64,000 nt of DNA from Rapana venosa (lineage: Eukaryota > Mollusca > Gastropoda > Neogastropoda > Muricidae): contig CM054141.1 of the NCBI GenBank assembly GCA_028751875.1, positions 66,165,090 to 66,229,089 on the forward strand. Direction: 5' to 3'. Shown one piece after another: positions 20,998 to 31,960 of this stretch. Numbering within the stretch: the first letter of the stretch is position 1; each line of letters begins with the position of its first letter. Made by a program: the position numbers and the translations under genes. The notes beneath the pieces were generated by a model that saw nothing but the letters and a program-made list of their open reading frames with translations, was not told the origin of the DNA and searched no databases.

Positions 20998-22082
20998 ACA
21001 CATATTAATATAAACATATTATATTTTTCAGCTTGAAATAAATACATATTACAAATTTTTTTTTTTTTAATTGCGATTATTACAATATGTTTTCATCCCG
21101 AAACTCACACTAAACACGACACGGTTTTGTTCTTGACACTGCCTCAAAAACAAAACACACACCACATAGATGGTCCTGCCTCTCTTTGCAGACAATTCAA
21201 CTCCACCTTGTGCTGGTTTGTAAAAGAGGGCGATTAAGAGATCTACAGACGTGAGCCGTGAGATCAATGGCAGAATCGGGTTGTAAACAGGTCTCTGTCA
21301 AATGTCAGCCCCACCGTTTGTCCGTCTCTGGAATGAAAGATGGATAAGCGATGGGTGGCGAGAAGGCGATCAAATATCTCTATTGCTGGCTGTCAGTTAT
21401 TGCCTCCCTTGCTAAGCGCCATTGGGAGAACATGATACGTGTCTGAGGAAAGCACTGTTAAGTGCAAGGCGTATGTTCAACCCTACTGACGTCAGGTAGT
21501 GTTGACGTCATATGTAATCCTCTTTACTCCCCACCCCTCCTCCCTCCTGCAGAGAAAAAGCTGAACTCAACTCTGTCAAAAATGCAGTGTTCGTGTCTGT
21601 CAGCTTTTCAGTGTGAGAGGTACAAAGAAAAAGCTTAGTTGTTCTATTAAAGACGTAGGCATTGCCGGTGACGTAAGAACACTTGACTTCAGGGGGGGTG
21701 AACATACGCTGTCTGTGGTGAAGGTCTTTGATGATTATAATTTTGTCAGCAGTTTTTTTTGTTAGCACCAAGTGAACTTCACGTGATGTTTTTAAGCGCT
21801 TCTCCTCCTCCTCCTCCTCCTCCTCCTCCTCTTGCAGTAAAAGTGCCGTCAATCTAAGCATCCTAGGGCAGCGCCTACAAGCTAGTACCTAGCACAAGAA
21901 ACGTAAGTTTCAATCAACACAATAAACTTTAAAATATAGTCCTAGGAACATTCAGTAAATGATATAAAGCCTCCAAAGATAGCAATCAAAAACAGACAAT
22001 CAACTCTGCATGATTCCGCACAATGTGGAATGAGTTTTACATGTGTAAAGAAAGAGTTGTTTTGTTTGTTTTTGTTTTTATC
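20998..22082. other. No gene recognised; (TCC)n at about 21804-21831
   Basis: Over 1 kb without a known repeat. Only a (TCC)n run stands out; I found no splice or coding pattern I would defend. Confidence 0.5.
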
Positions 22083-22262
22083 TACAGTTCTGAGGTTAAC
22101 CTTAAGGTGAGATTTCGCGTATGCGACCGTTTTTTGCCCGCCATGAAGGTACCCGCATTCTTACTTCGGGGATGCATGCTGGGTATTTTCGTGTTTCCGT
22201 AACCTCCCGAATGCTGATATGAGTTACGGGATCTTTAATATGCATATCAGGTCTAATAGCCA
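22083..22262 (-). mobile_element. SINE-C 3' portion with type-2 tail
   Basis: Plus-strand reading GCATGCTGGGTATTTTCGTG and GAGTTACGGGATCTTTAATA matches the SINE-C body at 14440-14535. The type-2 tail lies at 22085-22170. Confidence 0.75.
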
Positions 22263-22264
22263 TT

Positions 22265-22610
22265 TATTTATTTATCTATTCATTCTTTTATTTCGAGGAT
22301 AAGCACTCATGTGCTTTTTTGCATCAGTCCCCGTGTGTATACAAAATTTTGTCATCCGTTCCCACCGGCACACAATGGCCTACTCTTCCGAAAAGCGGAG
22401 CGGGTTTTAACGTGTGTGCAAGATGTTCTGCGTGCGTTCGCACACGGGACCTCGGTTATATAGTCTCATCCGAAGGACTTTTGGGGAGAGTGGAGTCGGC
22501 ACTGATATTAAATCCAGAGGAAAAAATCTTCTTGAACGAGAATCGAACTCGGGTCAGCAGATCACGAATAGATCACTCTAACCGCCTGGCTACCCCGTCC
22601 CCTCAGACTG
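22265..22610 (-). mobile_element. SINE-A, full length with tRNA-like head, tail type 1
   Basis: The minus-strand head (22610-22535) reads GTAGCCAGGCGGTTAGAGTG (A box) and CGAGTTCGATTCTCG (B box). The common SINE-A body and the type-1 tail follow (plus strand TCGAGGATAAGCACTCATGT). This is the best reference for the SINE-A head in the window. Confidence 0.88.
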
Positions 22611-22612
22611 TC

Positions 22613-22710
22613 AAAGTCAAAGTCAAAGTCAAACTTTTATTTTCAGATGGTACATTGAATAAGCAGTGCATTTGCTTTTTTTTCATCAAGCCATCTATCT
22701 AAAGAAAAAA
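22613..22710 (-). mobile_element. 3' tail of another SINE/LINE, (TTTGAC)n
   Basis: The minus strand ends ...CTTATTCAATGTACCATCTG, then AAATAAAAG, then (TTTGAC)n. The same block in plus orientation is at 23945-24012 and a fragment is at 54664-54705. Confidence 0.65.
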
Positions 22711-23234
22711 AAAGCGAGAAAAAAAAAGATAATGTATATGCAGACTTAGAATAAAAAACCTAATCTATGGTAAACTATACAAATCAAACAAAAAAACCAA
22801 TAACATATGCATATGTGGAATTAAAACAAAACAAAAAACCCAGAAAAATATGAGACCATACAATTCAAATAATTCAAAAATCTTGAAAAAATATCCGCCA
22901 TAACACAAACAAGCAACAAAGAAAAACCAAACCAAAACAAACAAAGAAGACAAAACAGAATAAAAATAAAAAACCCACACCAACTGCTTCCCTCCCCCCC
23001 CCCCCCCCCCCCCCCTCACACGCACATATACACACAAACCTTCAACTATACAAACAACTGAATAAAACAAAAACAAAAAGATGAATCAACAAGAACAACC
23101 ACAACAAGGAAATAAACAATCAAACAAACACAAATATACATACACAACAACAACAGCGACAATAACTAACATAGGACAAGAATAACAGCCAAGACAAATA
23201 AAGAACAATATAGAACTAACAAAAGACGAAAAAA
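22711..23234. other. A-rich sequence with poly-C; no gene
   Basis: A/C-rich sequence with a C run at about 22994-23015. It may be the body of the minus-strand element whose tail is at 22613, but nothing identifies it. Confidence 0.4.
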
Positions 23235-23420
23235 AGAGTCCAAAATATCCTGAGTCAGACTGAGTGAGACACCCTTCCGTGGAGGTGACCACCCCAACGT
23301 CCCTCCATCGACCTCCTTCCGCGAACCCCCAACCCCCAGGGCTGTGACACAAGCTCACCACAGGCACAGAAGTGCACAGGATGCCTGAAGTGAGGTCAGC
23401 ACGAGACTAGAACACCGTGG
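23235..23420 (-). mobile_element. Dispersed repeat E, copy on minus strand
   Basis: The reverse complement matches 25565-25745: TGACCTCA, the GCCTGTGGTGAG block, GTGGTCACC and GTCTCACTCAGTCTGA. Confidence 0.55.
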
Positions 23421-23435
23421 CGACCAAATTATTAT

Positions 23436-23642
23436 AAGTAGTAGTAGTAGAGTAGTAGTAGATTGAGTAGTAGTAGAGTAGTAGTAGTAGAGTAGTAGTA
23501 GAGTAGTAGTAGTAGTTGTAGAGTGCTAGTAGTAGAGTAGTAGTAGTAATAGTAGTAGTAGAAGTAGAGTAGTAGAAGAGTAGTAGTAGTAGTATGAGTA
23601 GTAGTAGAGTAGTAGTAGTAGTAGAGTGGTAGAGTAGTAGAA

Positions 23643-23681
<39 letters not shown>

Positions 23682-23699
23682 AGTAGTAGTAGTAGAGTG

Positions 23700-23756
<57 letters not shown>

Positions 23757-23885
23757 ATTATTATCATCATCATCATCATCATCATCATCATTATTATTAT
23801 CATAACAACAGCACTATATGGATTTTTTTAGCGCTGACTCTTGTAAAGCAAACAAATCAAAACGCTTACATTCGAACCCTTCGCG
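23436..23885 (-). repeat. (TAG)n array joined to CR1-like LINE 3' end
   Basis: About 325 bases of imperfect TAG/GAGTAG repeats lead into (ATC)n, (ATT)n and a TTAGCGCTGACTCTTGTAAA block, the minus-oriented LINE 3' terminus. The array probably grew from the LINE's own trinucleotide tail. Confidence 0.8.
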
Positions 23886-23935
23886 CGACAGTTCACAAAA
23901 GTTTAACAGATTTCACACACACACACACACACACA

Positions 23936-24014
23936 GAGCAAAGCAAAGCAAAGCAAAGCAAATGTATTGCTTATTCAATGTACCATCTGGAAATAAAAAT
24001 TTGACTTGACTTCA
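23936..24014 (+). mobile_element. SINE/LINE 3' tail, (TTGAC)n
   Basis: AGCAAAGCAAAGCAAAGC, then GCTTATTCAATGTACCATCT and ATTTGACTTGACTT; same tail family as 22613-22710 on the other strand. Confidence 0.6.
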
Positions 24015-24420
24015 CAAACACGCAACACCAGTGGAAGAGACAGAAGAGAGAGAAAAAAAGAGAGAGAGATACAGAGAGGGAGAAGGCAACGCCTATCAGC
24101 ATTTGTCCCCAACTTCTCCAGGTCAGGAAAACCAACAATAATTTCGCAAGGCAGGATCGATCTCAAACAAGCGGGACGGATTAGTCTAACGTTTCTCCAC
24201 TAAAGCCTGCCCCGCTAATTACCCCGGATATTCTAACTGGAGGCATTGACAGGCATGTCACGAGCACATATCCCCCTCCCCTCCCCCCTCATCCAAGTCC
24301 CCCCCCCCCCTCCCCACCTCTCTCTCTCTCAAACTTTGTGATAAATGAAATTCCATTGCATTTACAATATCATGTATTGCTTACATAAGGGGTTTATGGG
24401 TATTTTGAATAATCTGCATC
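24015..24420. other. No gene recognised
   Basis: GA-rich, then a mixed segment (24100-24260) with TGACAGGCATGTCA, an exact spaced inverted motif, then C-rich sequence. Confidence 0.4.
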
Positions 24421-24435
24421 TATGTTTTGCGTCTG

Positions 24436-24436
<1 letters not shown>

Positions 24437-24503
<67 letters not shown>
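24437..24503. repeat. (TC)n microsatellite
   Basis: Pure TC array. No LINE-like end is visible on either side. Confidence 0.95.
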
Positions 24504-24507
<4 letters not shown>

Positions 24508-24534
24508 CTCCGTCCCTCCCCCCCTTCCCCGTCC

Positions 24535-24605
24535 CCATTTCTCTCATTCTGTCTGCAAACAGCGCTGACAGCTGTGATTTCACGCTACAGTAGCTGTTTA
24601 TTAAA
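24535..24605 (-). repeat. Dispersed repeat H, copy 3
   Basis: The reverse complement reads CTGTAGCGTGAAATCACAGC, TGTCAGCGCTG and TTGCAGACAGA, followed by purine-rich DNA, like 9361-9445 and 17449-17530. Confidence 0.45.
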
Positions 24606-24960
24606 GTCTTGATCCGCTTCAGAACTTGTTCGACGGAAGAATTTTGTGTTCACGGGTGGAGGCTAGTGGGATATAGCGAGTGCTCTAATCATCCTGATAT
24701 CTCCTTGTCGCTGACATGTCAAGAAGTAACAGATTATTATCCTCTGTTTGGGGTTTCTCTTGGCAGGTTAATCCCAACTTGTCATAATAATGTTTCTTTG
24801 ATCTTTTGGGGGAAGTAGGTGTGCAAAATGTCTAGCGATCTTTCATGGGGAATTGTGGACAGAATGAAGAAGGTGGTTGCAGTTATGACATACTTATAAT
24901 ATGAATTTTTTTCTTGTTGTGCTTTTACTGTAACAAACAACTAAATTTGGAAAACATGAG
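24606..24960. other. No gene recognised
   Basis: Unique-looking sequence. Confidence 0.45.
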
Positions 24961-24999
24961 GGAGTCTAAGGCGGCTATTTTACTTGTATTGTGTTGTGT

Positions 25000-25122
25000 T
25001 GTATTGTACTGTACTGTACTTGTGTTGTATTGTAATGTAGTGTAGTGTTGTATTGCATTGTGGTGTAGTGTAGTGTAGTGTAGTGTAGTGTAGTGTAGTG
25101 TAGTGTAGTGTAGTGTAGTGTA
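25000..25122. repeat. (TGTAG)n pentanucleotide array
   Basis: TGTAG repeats, degenerate at the left and perfect from about 25063. Confidence 0.95.
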
Positions 25123-25134
25123 CATTGCTTTCAA

Positions 25135-25395
25135 GTCACAGCAGATTTATCTCACTGAAATCGGAGCTGTTTTCCATGTGGAGAGCGGGTCGCCACAAGA
25201 GCAGCGCCACCTATTACGCCACCTATTATTCTTTTAAAGAAATTCCCGCCTGCGTGTATATCTGTGTCCCCATTATAGCGGCTCTTTCTACAAAATGTTG
25301 CCAGGGACAACTGTCTGGTCTTGTTGCTGTGGGTTCTTGTGTATGCGCTTAATGCGTGATGCACACAGGACCTCGGTATATCGTCTCTCAGGCCT
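25135..25395 (-). mobile_element. SINE-B copy
   Basis: Plus-strand reading GTCGCCACAAGAGCAGCGCC, GTTGCCAGGGACAAC and CACAGGACCTCGGTATATCG is the reverse of the SINE-B body seen in full at 44010-44400 and 55940-56300. Confidence 0.8.
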
Positions 25396-25750
25396 GGTTG
25401 ACACCAGGATATATTATTATGACAGGAAGCGTAAAGGACAGCTCTGTCAAGTAGTCTCAAAAGTACATACATTTCCTTAGTAGCATCATTACACCATCTT
25501 TGTCACCATTAATTTTGCCATCATGTATTAAAGACAATTATCTCTGATTCGGTGACCCCAGCTGCTCTGGTCTCCTGGTGACCTCAGTGCTGGTTTATCA
25601 GGCACTTCTGAGCCTGTAGTGAGTTTGTCCCAAAGCCTCTGAGGTAAGAGGTTCGTAACAGAAGGTCTTTGAAAACACTGTGGTGGTAGTAGTCACCATT
25701 TCAGGTGGGCGCCTCACTCAGTCATGTTCACGACTAAGTTATGACTGCCG
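25365..25750 (+). mobile_element. Dispersed repeat E, copy 2
   Basis: GGTTGACACCAGGATATATT, GTCAAGTAGTCTCA, TGACCTCAG and CGCCTCACTCAGTCATG match 40410-40895 base for base over many short blocks. The unit is about 400 bases with no ORF. Confidence 0.7.
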
Positions 25751-26195
25751 TCAGTGGGGGACATAGCTGATGGTGTCGTGCGTATGTTAGCTCAGAACAG
25801 GCACTACTCAACACCACCAAAGTGACCCCGCAGCAAAGCAAGGCCATTCTGACGAGTGACCTTGGGGTGGCCTGACATTAACAAGCAAGCTCCCAATGGG
25901 CTTCTGACGTTGAAGATACAGCCCTAACGATTCCGGGTGTGTAGTTGGGGCAGAGACACCGAGACGAGCGGCGAGGGAACAGCAGAACACAAACACCCAG
26001 AAGATGAATAGCAAAACAAAAGGTATCATTGCAGCTGAAAACTACTAAATTCTTTTCCCCCTATCACCCCCCCTCCCCCTCCAAAAAAAAATCTTGCTCA
26101 CCAAGGCATAAGGCATCAAATTGATATTTTCTTAAGAATGGACCTCTGTCTTACAATCGTATTGAGACTTCTTAATAAAAAATAAAAATTAAACA
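25751..26195 (+). repeat. Dispersed sequence shared with 30760-30910; remainder unassigned
   Basis: CAACACCACCAAAGTGACCC and CGCAGCAAAGCAAGGCC resemble 30760-30820. No gene is visible. Confidence 0.4.
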
Positions 26196-26200
26196 GTAGT

Positions 26201-26213
26201 ACTAGTAACAAAC
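26201..26213. repeat. Target-site duplication, left copy
   Basis: ACTAGTAACAAAC, identical to 28332-28344. The two copies bracket the RTE-type LINE. Confidence 0.92.
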
Positions 26214-28331
26214 TGGAAAAGCTGCGCAACACCAAAGTAAAGAGTGCTTTCACCCTCCAGCTCAAAAACAAGTTCCAAGCACTGGCGGATACTGAAAACT
26301 ACACACCTCCGGACACGACTAATATAAACACCATGTGGAAACAAGTCAGGACAGCCTACACACAAGCCAGTGAAACGTGCTTAGGACAGAGACAGAGGAA
26401 GAGAAAAAGGTGGATTACAGCAGACACCTGGCAAGCCATTGAGAACAGGAGAGAACTGAAGAAGAAAATTTTAGAGACAAAGTCAGAGCGGATGAGAGAG
26501 AGGTACAAACAACAGTACAGAGAAGCAAACCAAACTGTGAAGAAATGACAAGAACAGACAAGCGTACCTACATAGATGATATTGCAAGACAAGCAGAGGA
26601 GGCCGCCGCAAAGGGAGAACAAGGACAGGTGTATAAGATCACTAAGACTGTCAGTGGCAAGTACCGGAGCAACACTGAAACACCAATCCTAGATAAACAA
26701 GGCCAAATACTTACCACAGAAGCAGAACAAGATGCAAGATGGGCAGAACATTTCAGCAAAGTTCTCAACAGACCACCACCAACTGAAGAGGCAGATGTAC
26801 AAGATCCTGATGCTGATCTCAATGTGAACGGCACACCACCAAAGAAGGAAGAGATTATAGCAGCAATCAGCTCTCTCAAGAATGGAAAAGCCCCTGGCCA
26901 GGACAACCTCAACGCAGAACTTTTCAAGGCAGATCCAGAATTTGCATCTAAAGTTCTACAGCCACTCTTTGCAGCTATATGGGAGGAGAAACAGCTACCA
27001 GCAGATTAGACAGAAGGAGTCATCGTGAAGATCCTAAAGAAAGGAGCCCTGAACAGTTGAAACAACTGGAGAGGAATCACTCTGCTATCTGTTCCCAGCA
27101 AGATTCTGGCAAAGATCATCATCGGATGAATCTCAGAGGCAGTGGACCAACAACTCAGAAAGGAACAGGCAGGTTTTAGACCAGGAAGAAGATGCATAGA
27201 CCAGATCTTCACCCTGCGCAACAGCATCGAACAGTGCACGGAATGGCAGAGACAGCTGTATATCAACTTCGTAGATTTTGAAAAAGCCTTTGACAGCATT
27301 CATCGAGAAAGTGTATGGCGCATACTCCGAGCATATGGAATTCCACAGGAGATTATCCCAGTCATTAAGAGCTTCTACAACAACTTCACGTGCAGAGTAG
27401 GAAACAGCAAAACCAGTTTCAGTGTACAAACCGGCGTCAGACAAGGCTGCCCCATGTCAGCACTACTCTTCAACCTGACAATTGATTGGGTGATGAGACA
27501 AACAACAGCTGACCAGTCACGGTGTATCAGATGGACCCCCTTCTCAACGCTTGAAGACCTAGATTTTGCCGACGATCTAGCACTGCTCTCACATACCCAC
27601 CATCACATTCAAGAGAAAACATCCCGTCTCAGCACTTTCGCACAGCAAGTAGGCCTGAAAATCAGTCAGAAGAAGACAGAGGTGATGACACTGAACGTTC
27701 AGAACCCCTCACCGGTCACAATGAATGGAGAAGATTTACCAACAACTGAAGAGTTCACGTACCTCGGGAGCACTGTTAGGCATGACGGCGGAGCATGCAG
27801 CGACATCAAGAACCGGATTAGCAAAGCAAGAAATGCTTATAGAAATCTGAACAATGTGTGGAAATCGTCCCAGTACAGCACCAGAACCAAACTAAGACTA
27901 TACCAAAGCTGTGTACTTTCCACCCTTTTGTACGGCTCGGAGTGCTGGAGGATGACTGAGAGTGACCTCGGCAAACTATCCACATTCCACACGAAGAATC
28001 TCAGAAGAATCTTGCGCATCTTCTGGCCTGAGACCATCTCCAACCAAGAACTTTTTGCCCGTTGCAACCAAGAAAGCATGGACAACATCATCATGCATAT
28101 CTGCCGTCGGGAACAGGGAAACATCGCCCGAACAGCCCTCCACTGGACACCAGAGGGAAAACGCAAACGAGGACGACCCAAGAACACTTGGCGTCGGACT
28201 GTCGAAGCAGAGCTGAAGACCTTGCAACATACCTGGGGAACCATCCGGAAGCTGGCCCAGGACAGACAGGAGTGGAGAACATTTGTTGCTGCCCTACGTG
28301 CCAATAAGGCACAAAGGCATTGATGATGATG
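26214..28331 (+). mobile_element. 5'-truncated RTE-type LINE with 13-bp target duplication
   Basis: 2,118 bases of LINE start inside ORF2, downstream of the endonuclease, and end in (TGA)n immediately after the ORF stop (28321-28323), with no 3' UTR. A near-absent 3' UTR and short trinucleotide tail are typical of RTE-clade elements. ACTAGTAACAAAC flanks both ends perfectly, so the insertion boundaries are exact. Confidence 0.95.
26219..28323 (+). pseudogene. RTE-like reverse transcriptase, broken
   Basis: The linker region (LKNKFQALADTENYTPPDTT, KQVRTAY, KRWITADTWQAIENRR) runs to about 26548 and then shifts frame by one indel. RT fingers (LKNGKAPGQDNLNAELFK) follow to TAG 27007-27009. TGA codons at 27058-27060 and 27127-27129 come next, then the palm: GFRPGRRCIDQIF, VDFEKAFDSIHR, GVRQGCPMSALLFN and FADD (27565-27576). 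TYLGSTV, LYGSECW and GKRKRGRPKNTW give the usual C-terminus. One frameshift and three stops cluster in about 600 bases; the last 393 codons are intact. Confidence 0.93.
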
Positions 28332-28344
28332 ACTAGTAACAAAC
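28332..28344. repeat. Target-site duplication, right copy
   Basis: ACTAGTAACAAAC, identical to 26201-26213. Confidence 0.92.
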
Positions 28345-28639
28345 AGTAGTGCAAAACAGTAATATCAAACAGTACAGATAGCTAAGTTAATCTAAAAGAT
28401 GTATTTTCAGCTGACGCTTTCATCATCTAACGCTTCTTAACATGATGACAGCAGCAGCAGTGACGAACTTGCAATTTTGCCTGAGATATTGCAGCTTTCT
28501 CTTTAGATGTATAGGTTTCTGGTACAGAGACACACCAAAATTAGATGTAGAGTGACGAAGATTTCTTTCTTATGGAACCGTCTCAAAAGTCCACATACAC
28601 AAACAATAACAATCAGCTGTCATAGCGTGGCGGACAGGG
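28345..28639. other. No gene recognised
   Basis: Unique-looking sequence. It continues the pre-insertion site (AGTAGTGCAAAACAG). Confidence 0.5.
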
Positions 28640-28875
28640 TGGGTGGCAAATTCCAATATACAACAACAACAACAACAACAACAGCAACAATTGTGCTTAC
28701 AGATCCCCAGGCAAAATTCTGTAGAAAAAGCCACTTGTGATAAGGAAACAAATACAGCTGCAGACAGGAAAAGAAAACAAAAATAATGGGTGGCGCTGCT
28801 CTTGTGGCGACGCGCTCTCCCCTGGGAGAGCAGCCCGAATTTCACGCAGAGAAATCTGCCGTGACTTAAAGTGGT
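28640..28875 (+). mobile_element. SINE-B copy, 5'-truncated
   Basis: (CAA)n at 28662-28688, then GGCAAAATTCTGTAGAAAAA, GGGTGGCGCTGCTCTTGTGG and AGAGAAATCTGCCGTGACTT, the SINE-B 3' half. Confidence 0.8.
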
Positions 28876-30175
28876 ATAAAAAAAAAATAATAATAAAATA
28901 AATTCCAGCCCTTAATTGTAGTTTTCCCGGGCTTAAAACCTTTTTTTTGTTGTTGAGTTTTTTTTTGTTTTTTGTTGTTTTTTTGGGGTTTTTGGGGGGT
29001 TGTTTTTTTGTTTTGTTTTTTTGGGGGGGGTTTTTTTTTGGGTTGTTTTTTTGGGGGGGGGTTGTTTATTTTTGATCTCTTTTCTGCTTGAATACACGTG
29101 TCACTTACAAAAAGGTTTGCTTTTTTTCCGAACCTTTTTGAAAAATTTTGGAAACGCAAAATTTTAGGGGGTTTCAAAATTAATGTGTTCCCTCCCTTGT
29201 TGTGTATAAAATTGCTTCCTCCACCCCCCTTCACAAACACACAACAAAAGGGGGGTTTATGATGGGTTCTTCCGGCGGGTTTGTGTCAGCACGCTTTGGT
29301 GTGGGCAGAGAATGAAAAAAAACCAATTATTCATGTCATCTTTGGTCCCCCGCTGAAAGGGGGTTTAATAATGTCTAAATCTGATCCCCGCTCGTCATGG
29401 CATCAACACCATTGAGATAAAATAAAGGAATAAAGAATAAATAAATGGATTTCTTTATTTTCCAAGTGTTACGAGTAGGTATTCATCCGGCCCTTCCCCT
29501 GATTAAGGGTATCAACAAAACAACACACACCACACCACACCAACACACAACACACACCACAACACAACTACAACAACAACCAAATAAAAATTTCAACCTA
29601 GATTTAAAGAAAAAAAATTTATTTTCAAAAAACATTAACCCCCAATTGACCTGAACATTAAATAGGTACATCGAGGAGAAGAGAGAGAGAGGGAGAGAGA
29701 GAAGAAAAGGGAAGAGAGGGGGAGAGGGGAGAGAAAAGAGATAACATACTCAAAGAAAAGATATACAAAGGTGTGTTATATCCTATAAATTGATTTATGC
29801 TGCGGGCTTAGATAAAGATAAATAGATAGATAGATAGATGAAGTAGATGATAGATAGTAGATAATGTAGATAGATAGAGACAGACAGACGACAGACAGAA
29901 GAGAGACAGCAGAGACAGAAAGGAAAAAGAGGAGAGGACAGAGACAAAGAGAGGAGACAGAGAGAGAGACAGACACACAGCATGCACGTACTAAAAATTT
30001 GTGGAAAAAAAATTTCCAGACAGAAACAGTAGCATTCCCCTTTCTTTGCATTTTTTCTTTTTTATAAAATTTTAAAACATCTTGAAGGGGACAGTCAGTT
30101 TTTAATCATACTCACATATTGTCACATAATGAAAAATATTATACCGGTGTGAAAACGGGATTTTTTCATGTTGCA

Positions 30176-30206
<31 letters not shown>

Positions 30207-30280
30207 ATCCCCCCCTTTTCCCTCCCCTTGACGTAAAACATTGAGGTAACATTTGTACTGCGCGTGGGGGGGGGGGGGGG
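28876..30280. other. Homopolymer-rich sequence, no gene
   Basis: T/G and C/A homopolymer runs, GATA and GACA patches (29810-29980) and a C run of about 27 at 30176-30202. No coding signal. Base quality is suspect here; see findings. Confidence 0.5.
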
Positions 30281-30284
30281 GGGG

Positions 30285-30620
30285 GAGGGATCCCTATGGT
30301 TTGAACATTGTGCTCGCGATCTGACAACCCCGGGTTCGTTTTCCGTTGAAGGGGATTTTTTCCCCCTGAGTTAACTTCAGGAGACCCCACTCTCCCCAAA
30401 AGTTTTTCGTTGGACTAAAAAACCGAAGTCCCGTGTTCGAACGCCGAGAACATTTTGCGCACAGTTAAATCCTGTTCCGCTTTTGGGAAAGAGAGGGCCA
30501 TTGTGTGTGGTAGGAAAGATGACAAAATTTACAAAAAAAAACTGCATACACAGTGGACGGATGAAAAAAAAAAGGACATAAGGGGTTTTCCATTATCCTC
30601 GGTAAAAAAGAATTTATTTA
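30285..30620 (+). mobile_element. SINE-A copy with head, tail type 1, indel-rich
   Basis: B-box-like CCCGGGTTCGTTTTCCGTTG, then AAATCCTGTTCCGCTTTTGG, GGCCATTGTGTGTG and TTTCCATTATCCTCGG. Compared with 20693-20927 it has many one- and two-base deletions. Confidence 0.7.
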
Positions 30621-31044
30621 AATCAAAAAAAGGTTCTTTTTTTTTCGTCTTTTTTTTCTTGGCCGCCCCTTTGGGCAAAAGCTGCAAACTTTTACCATGG
30701 TGAGAGGGTTTCCTATACCACCGTTTGGGTAGGGGCTCAGATTTCAGGGGGATGTCTAAACACCAAACTAGTGGCATTAAACCCCAAGGGAAAGTGACCC
30801 GCAGCAGTGCAGGGCCTTGGTGGTGACCCCACGGCGGTATACATTGAGAGGGTGAGGACTTCTGGCTTGAGGAAGCACACGTGACAAACCTGGGCGTGTG
30901 GGGAAAGTCGGGACAGGGGCAGGACCCAGGGGGGTTCCAAAAAGGGGGGCGCTACAGAAAAACCCAAACAAGAAGTAAAGGTAAAGATGTCCCTTAACCT
31001 GTGTGGTCGTAGAGGAGCGAGGCATCAGAGACCTGCAACTTCTC
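30621..31044. other. Degraded repeat sequence, no gene
   Basis: 30760-30910 resembles 25800-25930 (AAAGTGACCCGCAGCAGTGC). Nothing coding. Confidence 0.4.
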
Positions 31045-31240
31045 AAGGGGCCAGCATATTGAGGGCGACACCCATCTCCTCTCCCTCCCTGCTTTACCTT
31101 CCCTGACCCTAAAGAGGCAGGTACCTATTTACAGTTGGGTGAACTGGGGAAACGTATAAAACCCAAAGGCGCGCAACGGTCCCCCATCCTGTGGTAACCA
31201 CGCTCACGCACTTAATCTTAGTCATGGAAAAGCGTTTGCT
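31045..31240 (-). mobile_element. Dispersed repeat F, inverted copy
   Basis: Plus strand CCTTCCCTGACCCTAAAGAG and CAGTTGGGTGAACTGGGG are the reverse complement of the repeat F blocks at 16880-16945. Confidence 0.6.
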
Positions 31241-31254
31241 TTCCCCCAATTAAT

Positions 31255-31475
31255 GTTGAGCACAACGAGTGCGGTTATCAATTGGGGTGGGTGCCCTTTT
31301 GTGCGCCTTGGTTTGTACAGTTCCCCAGTTCACCCGCTGTAAATGGGTACCGTTCTTTAGGCCAGGGAAAGTAAAACGCGGGGAGACAGATGGGCCCACT
31401 TCAAAATTTATGGGCCCCTTGGAGAAGCTGATGTCCGCACTCGCTCCTCTACACCACATAGGTTATGGGATGTTT
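31255..31475 (+). mobile_element. Dispersed repeat F, direct copy
   Basis: CAGTTCCCCAGTTCACCCGC, TAGGCCAGGGAAAG, TTGGAGAAGCTGATG and CACATAGGTTATGGGA match 16885-17045. With the inverted copy just upstream it forms a head-to-head pair. Confidence 0.65.
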
Positions 31476-31479
31476 ATTA

Positions 31480-31575
31480 TATTTTGGGTAAATTATATAT
31501 TATATTTAAAATTATATATTTATATATATATAATATTATTTATAATATAAAATATATTATTACCATTACCAATCT
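31480..31575. repeat. AT-rich tract
   Basis: Nearly pure TATA/TTATAA sequence; the end of repeat F leads into it. Confidence 0.8.
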
Positions 31576-31649
31576 TCGCGGGGATTTTCTGAAAAACGCT
31601 GTATCTTAAAAATGCATCTCTCTCCTTCTCTCCCCTTCTCTCTCAGGTG

Positions 31650-31960
31650 ACAGTTCCCCAGCGGTTAGAGCATTACATGTTGGTTTTACGCGGGTTTGAG
31701 CAACACCCGATGCCCTTTGAAGGGTTTTTTTTTTTCCCCCGGAGTAAAAATCACGCCGACCCCAATCCCCAAAAGTTCTTCGGATGGATTTAAAACGAGG
31801 CCCCCGTGGCAAACGCAGGCAAACTCTTGTTTATGGTTAAAACACGTTCCGTTTTTTGGAAGTGTAGGGCCTTTTTTAAAAAAAATTTTGGGGACACGGA
31901 TGAAAAAAAATTGACAAAAACATGACACCGGTAGGTTTAAAAAAGCAATGAACTTTTATC
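31650..31960 (+). mobile_element. SINE-A copy with head, indel-rich
   Basis: Head CCCAGCGGTTAGAGCATTAC and CGCGGGTTTGAGCAACACCC, then AAGTTCTTCGGATGGATTTA and CACGTTCCGTTTTTTGGAAG of the SINE-A body. Strongly eroded. Confidence 0.65.

Noticed and set aside
23432..23803. Thr/Tyr-rich frame
   Set aside because: Pure translation of the (TAG)n array.
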